From Neoceratodus forsteri (taxonomy: Eukaryota > Chordata > Ceratodontiformes > Ceratodontidae), in assembly GCA_016271365.2 (NCBI GenBank), contig CM028129.1:1009621501-1009685500 (forward strand): a stretch of DNA of 64,000 nucleotides, read 5' to 3'. Both the position numbers and the translations under genes were made by a program. A model generated the notes under the pieces. It saw nothing but the letters and a program-made list of their open reading frames with translations. It ran no database searches and was not told where the DNA came from. This document shows positions 62,962-64,000 of this stretch, one piece after another; the first letter of the stretch is position 1; each line of letters opens with the position of its first letter.

Positions 62962-63025
62962 GAGTCCCCCGACAGCCACTTGCTTACTGTGCGACCTTGG
63001 GCAAGTCAGTGTTGAATCTTTTAAA
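62962..63025 (+). mobile_element. tRNA-derived SINE, 3' part (split by DIRS-C)
   Basis: gagtcccccgacagccactt, then the conserved core gcgaccttgggcaagtca near 62991. Continues the SINE interrupted at 56441. Confidence 0.78.
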
Positions 63026-63330
63026 CTCCAGTTGGAGTAATTTATTTTAAAGAATAACATTACAGGGTACTGTACAGCATTTAATTACTAGGGAAGGGAG
63101 GGTCATGGAACGTGTACCTCATAGCACAGTTAGAATGCCAGGGTGAACCAAAATGATCAGCTTGACAAGTAACGCAGTGCTGTGATGACAAAGGGACTCA
63201 TGATCCAGCTTGTCTGCCCTTTTGCTTCACACCAGTGAGTATACCCAGTTTGAGTGTGGACCCATATCCAAGCTGAACTAAAATGCCACCCAACTCATGC
63301 TTTGTATTAGTCCTGAATGCTATTTTCCCT

Positions 63331-63480
63331 CTAGATGCTGTGTAGTCCTACTTTGAAAGTCTGAATAGTGCAAGTATCCACAACCCCACCGGGTAGATTA
63401 GTCCACTTTTTAACCACCCTCTGTGTGAAAGTAATGTTGCCCCTTATTCTGTGCTGTTCCATTTGCCACTGGACTATTGA
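63331..63480 (-). mobile_element. CR1-like LINE 3' remnant, antisense
   Basis: The minus-strand frame encodes ITFTQRVVKKWTNLPGGVVD and FKVGLHSI, the C-terminal end of CR1-type polymerases (compare FTERVVDAWNGLPEEVV of the CR1 at 36914). Strongly decayed, borders uncertain. Confidence 0.65.
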
Positions 63481-64000
63481 TTTGCTGCTGGGCCTATCAC
63501 ATATTCCTAGTAGGGACTGACACCCCCAAAGTTGTAATATTGTCATGGAACCCTGACTTCTCACCTACACAGTGGCAGCTTGGAACCCTCATTTGTTTTG
63601 CTTTGTTGATAGGACAAGCAGCAAAGCCAGGGAGCTTCCCTGCTTGGTGTCTACATAATAACTTTTTTCTCCCCACTGTGGTAATTCTTAGCAGAAAATC
63701 CTGTTGATTTTGAACCAGCAGAATTTTCAATTTAAAGTGTGCCTGTTGTGTTTTTTTTTTTGTTTTTTTTATTACATTGGCTCTGGTTTTTAACCCATCT
63801 CCTGTTGGATGCCTGGGTGTTCTGCCATTCTGCCTTTGAAAGTATAAGTATGTCAGATAAGTATTTGATCTTTGCTAGCCTTTTTCTGCCTGCTAGCCTG
63901 GTATCTCTGGCAAGTAATTAAACCTGTTTTTTCCTCTTAGAACAGTTCCCATCTGTCACAGCATCATCTGCACATTTACTTCTCCAGCATCATTACATCA
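63481..64000. other. Intronic sequence, no gene recognised
   Basis: No host exon, no repeat border. T-rich run at 63752-63771. Confidence 0.5.

Noticed and set aside
1..64000. Further OGG1 exons
   Set aside because: I read the non-repeat stretches (12581-13430, 15541-16816, 28166-29316, 36292-36913, 40933-41631, 43000-44226, 53832-54377, 63026-64000) for the segments before and after the found exon and saw none. A translated search could still reveal a diverged one.

Overview
The window is vertebrate nuclear DNA, almost certainly from a tetrapod with a large, retrotransposon-rich genome. The evidence is one clear vertebrate exon with splice sites, abundant DIRS-type tyrosine-recombinase retrotransposons, L1, CR1 and L2 LINEs, tRNA-derived SINEs and a Gmr1-type LTR element. 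A caecilian or other amphibian fits best, but that is an inference from repeat content. No prokaryotic operon, CRISPR array, rRNA gene or free-standing tRNA gene is visible.

Host gene: the only host coding sequence I can support is a 180-bp internal exon at 36112-36291 (+), closely matching vertebrate OGG1 (8-oxoguanine DNA glycosylase). The rest of the window appears to be its two flanking introns, filled with nested transposable elements.

Layout. 1-12580: an old DIRS element (called DIRS-D here), open at its 5' end. It is interrupted by a near full-length antisense L1 (216-6406, 13-bp target duplication), a 5'-truncated L2 (7859-8449) and a long tRNA-SINE (8797-9339). 13431-15262: a DIRS recombinase fragment (DIRS-E). 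16817-28165: DIRS-F, whose reverse transcriptase gene is split by a complete DIRS-A (19565-25384). 29317-36029: DIRS-B, with a LINE inside it, ending 82 bp before the OGG1 exon. 36914-40815: an antisense CR1 with both ORFs. 41636-42986: a foldback DNA element flanked by TTAA, with a second copy of the long SINE in one arm. 44227-53826: a Gmr1-like LTR retrotransposon with integrase upstream of reverse transcriptase and a SCAN-like Gag. Its 5' LTR holds a 1.6-kb palindromic element and its 3' LTR a truncated LINE. 54378-56385: an antisense L2. 56442-62961: DIRS-C, same family as DIRS-B, inserted in the middle of a SINE and itself carrying a solo LTR in its recombinase gene.

How the parts relate: the DIRS elements share the order Gag, reverse transcriptase, RNase H, a putative methyltransferase-like stretch, tyrosine recombinase, then an internal complementary region and an inverted terminal repeat. 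Their internal complementary regions match the joined ends of the same element, as expected for a circular DNA intermediate. Nearly every element gene carries stops or frameshifts, so the window reads as layered fossils around one conserved exon. Nesting gives relative ages: DIRS-F before DIRS-A; DIRS-D before its L1, L2 and SINE; the split SINE before DIRS-C, and DIRS-C before its solo LTR.
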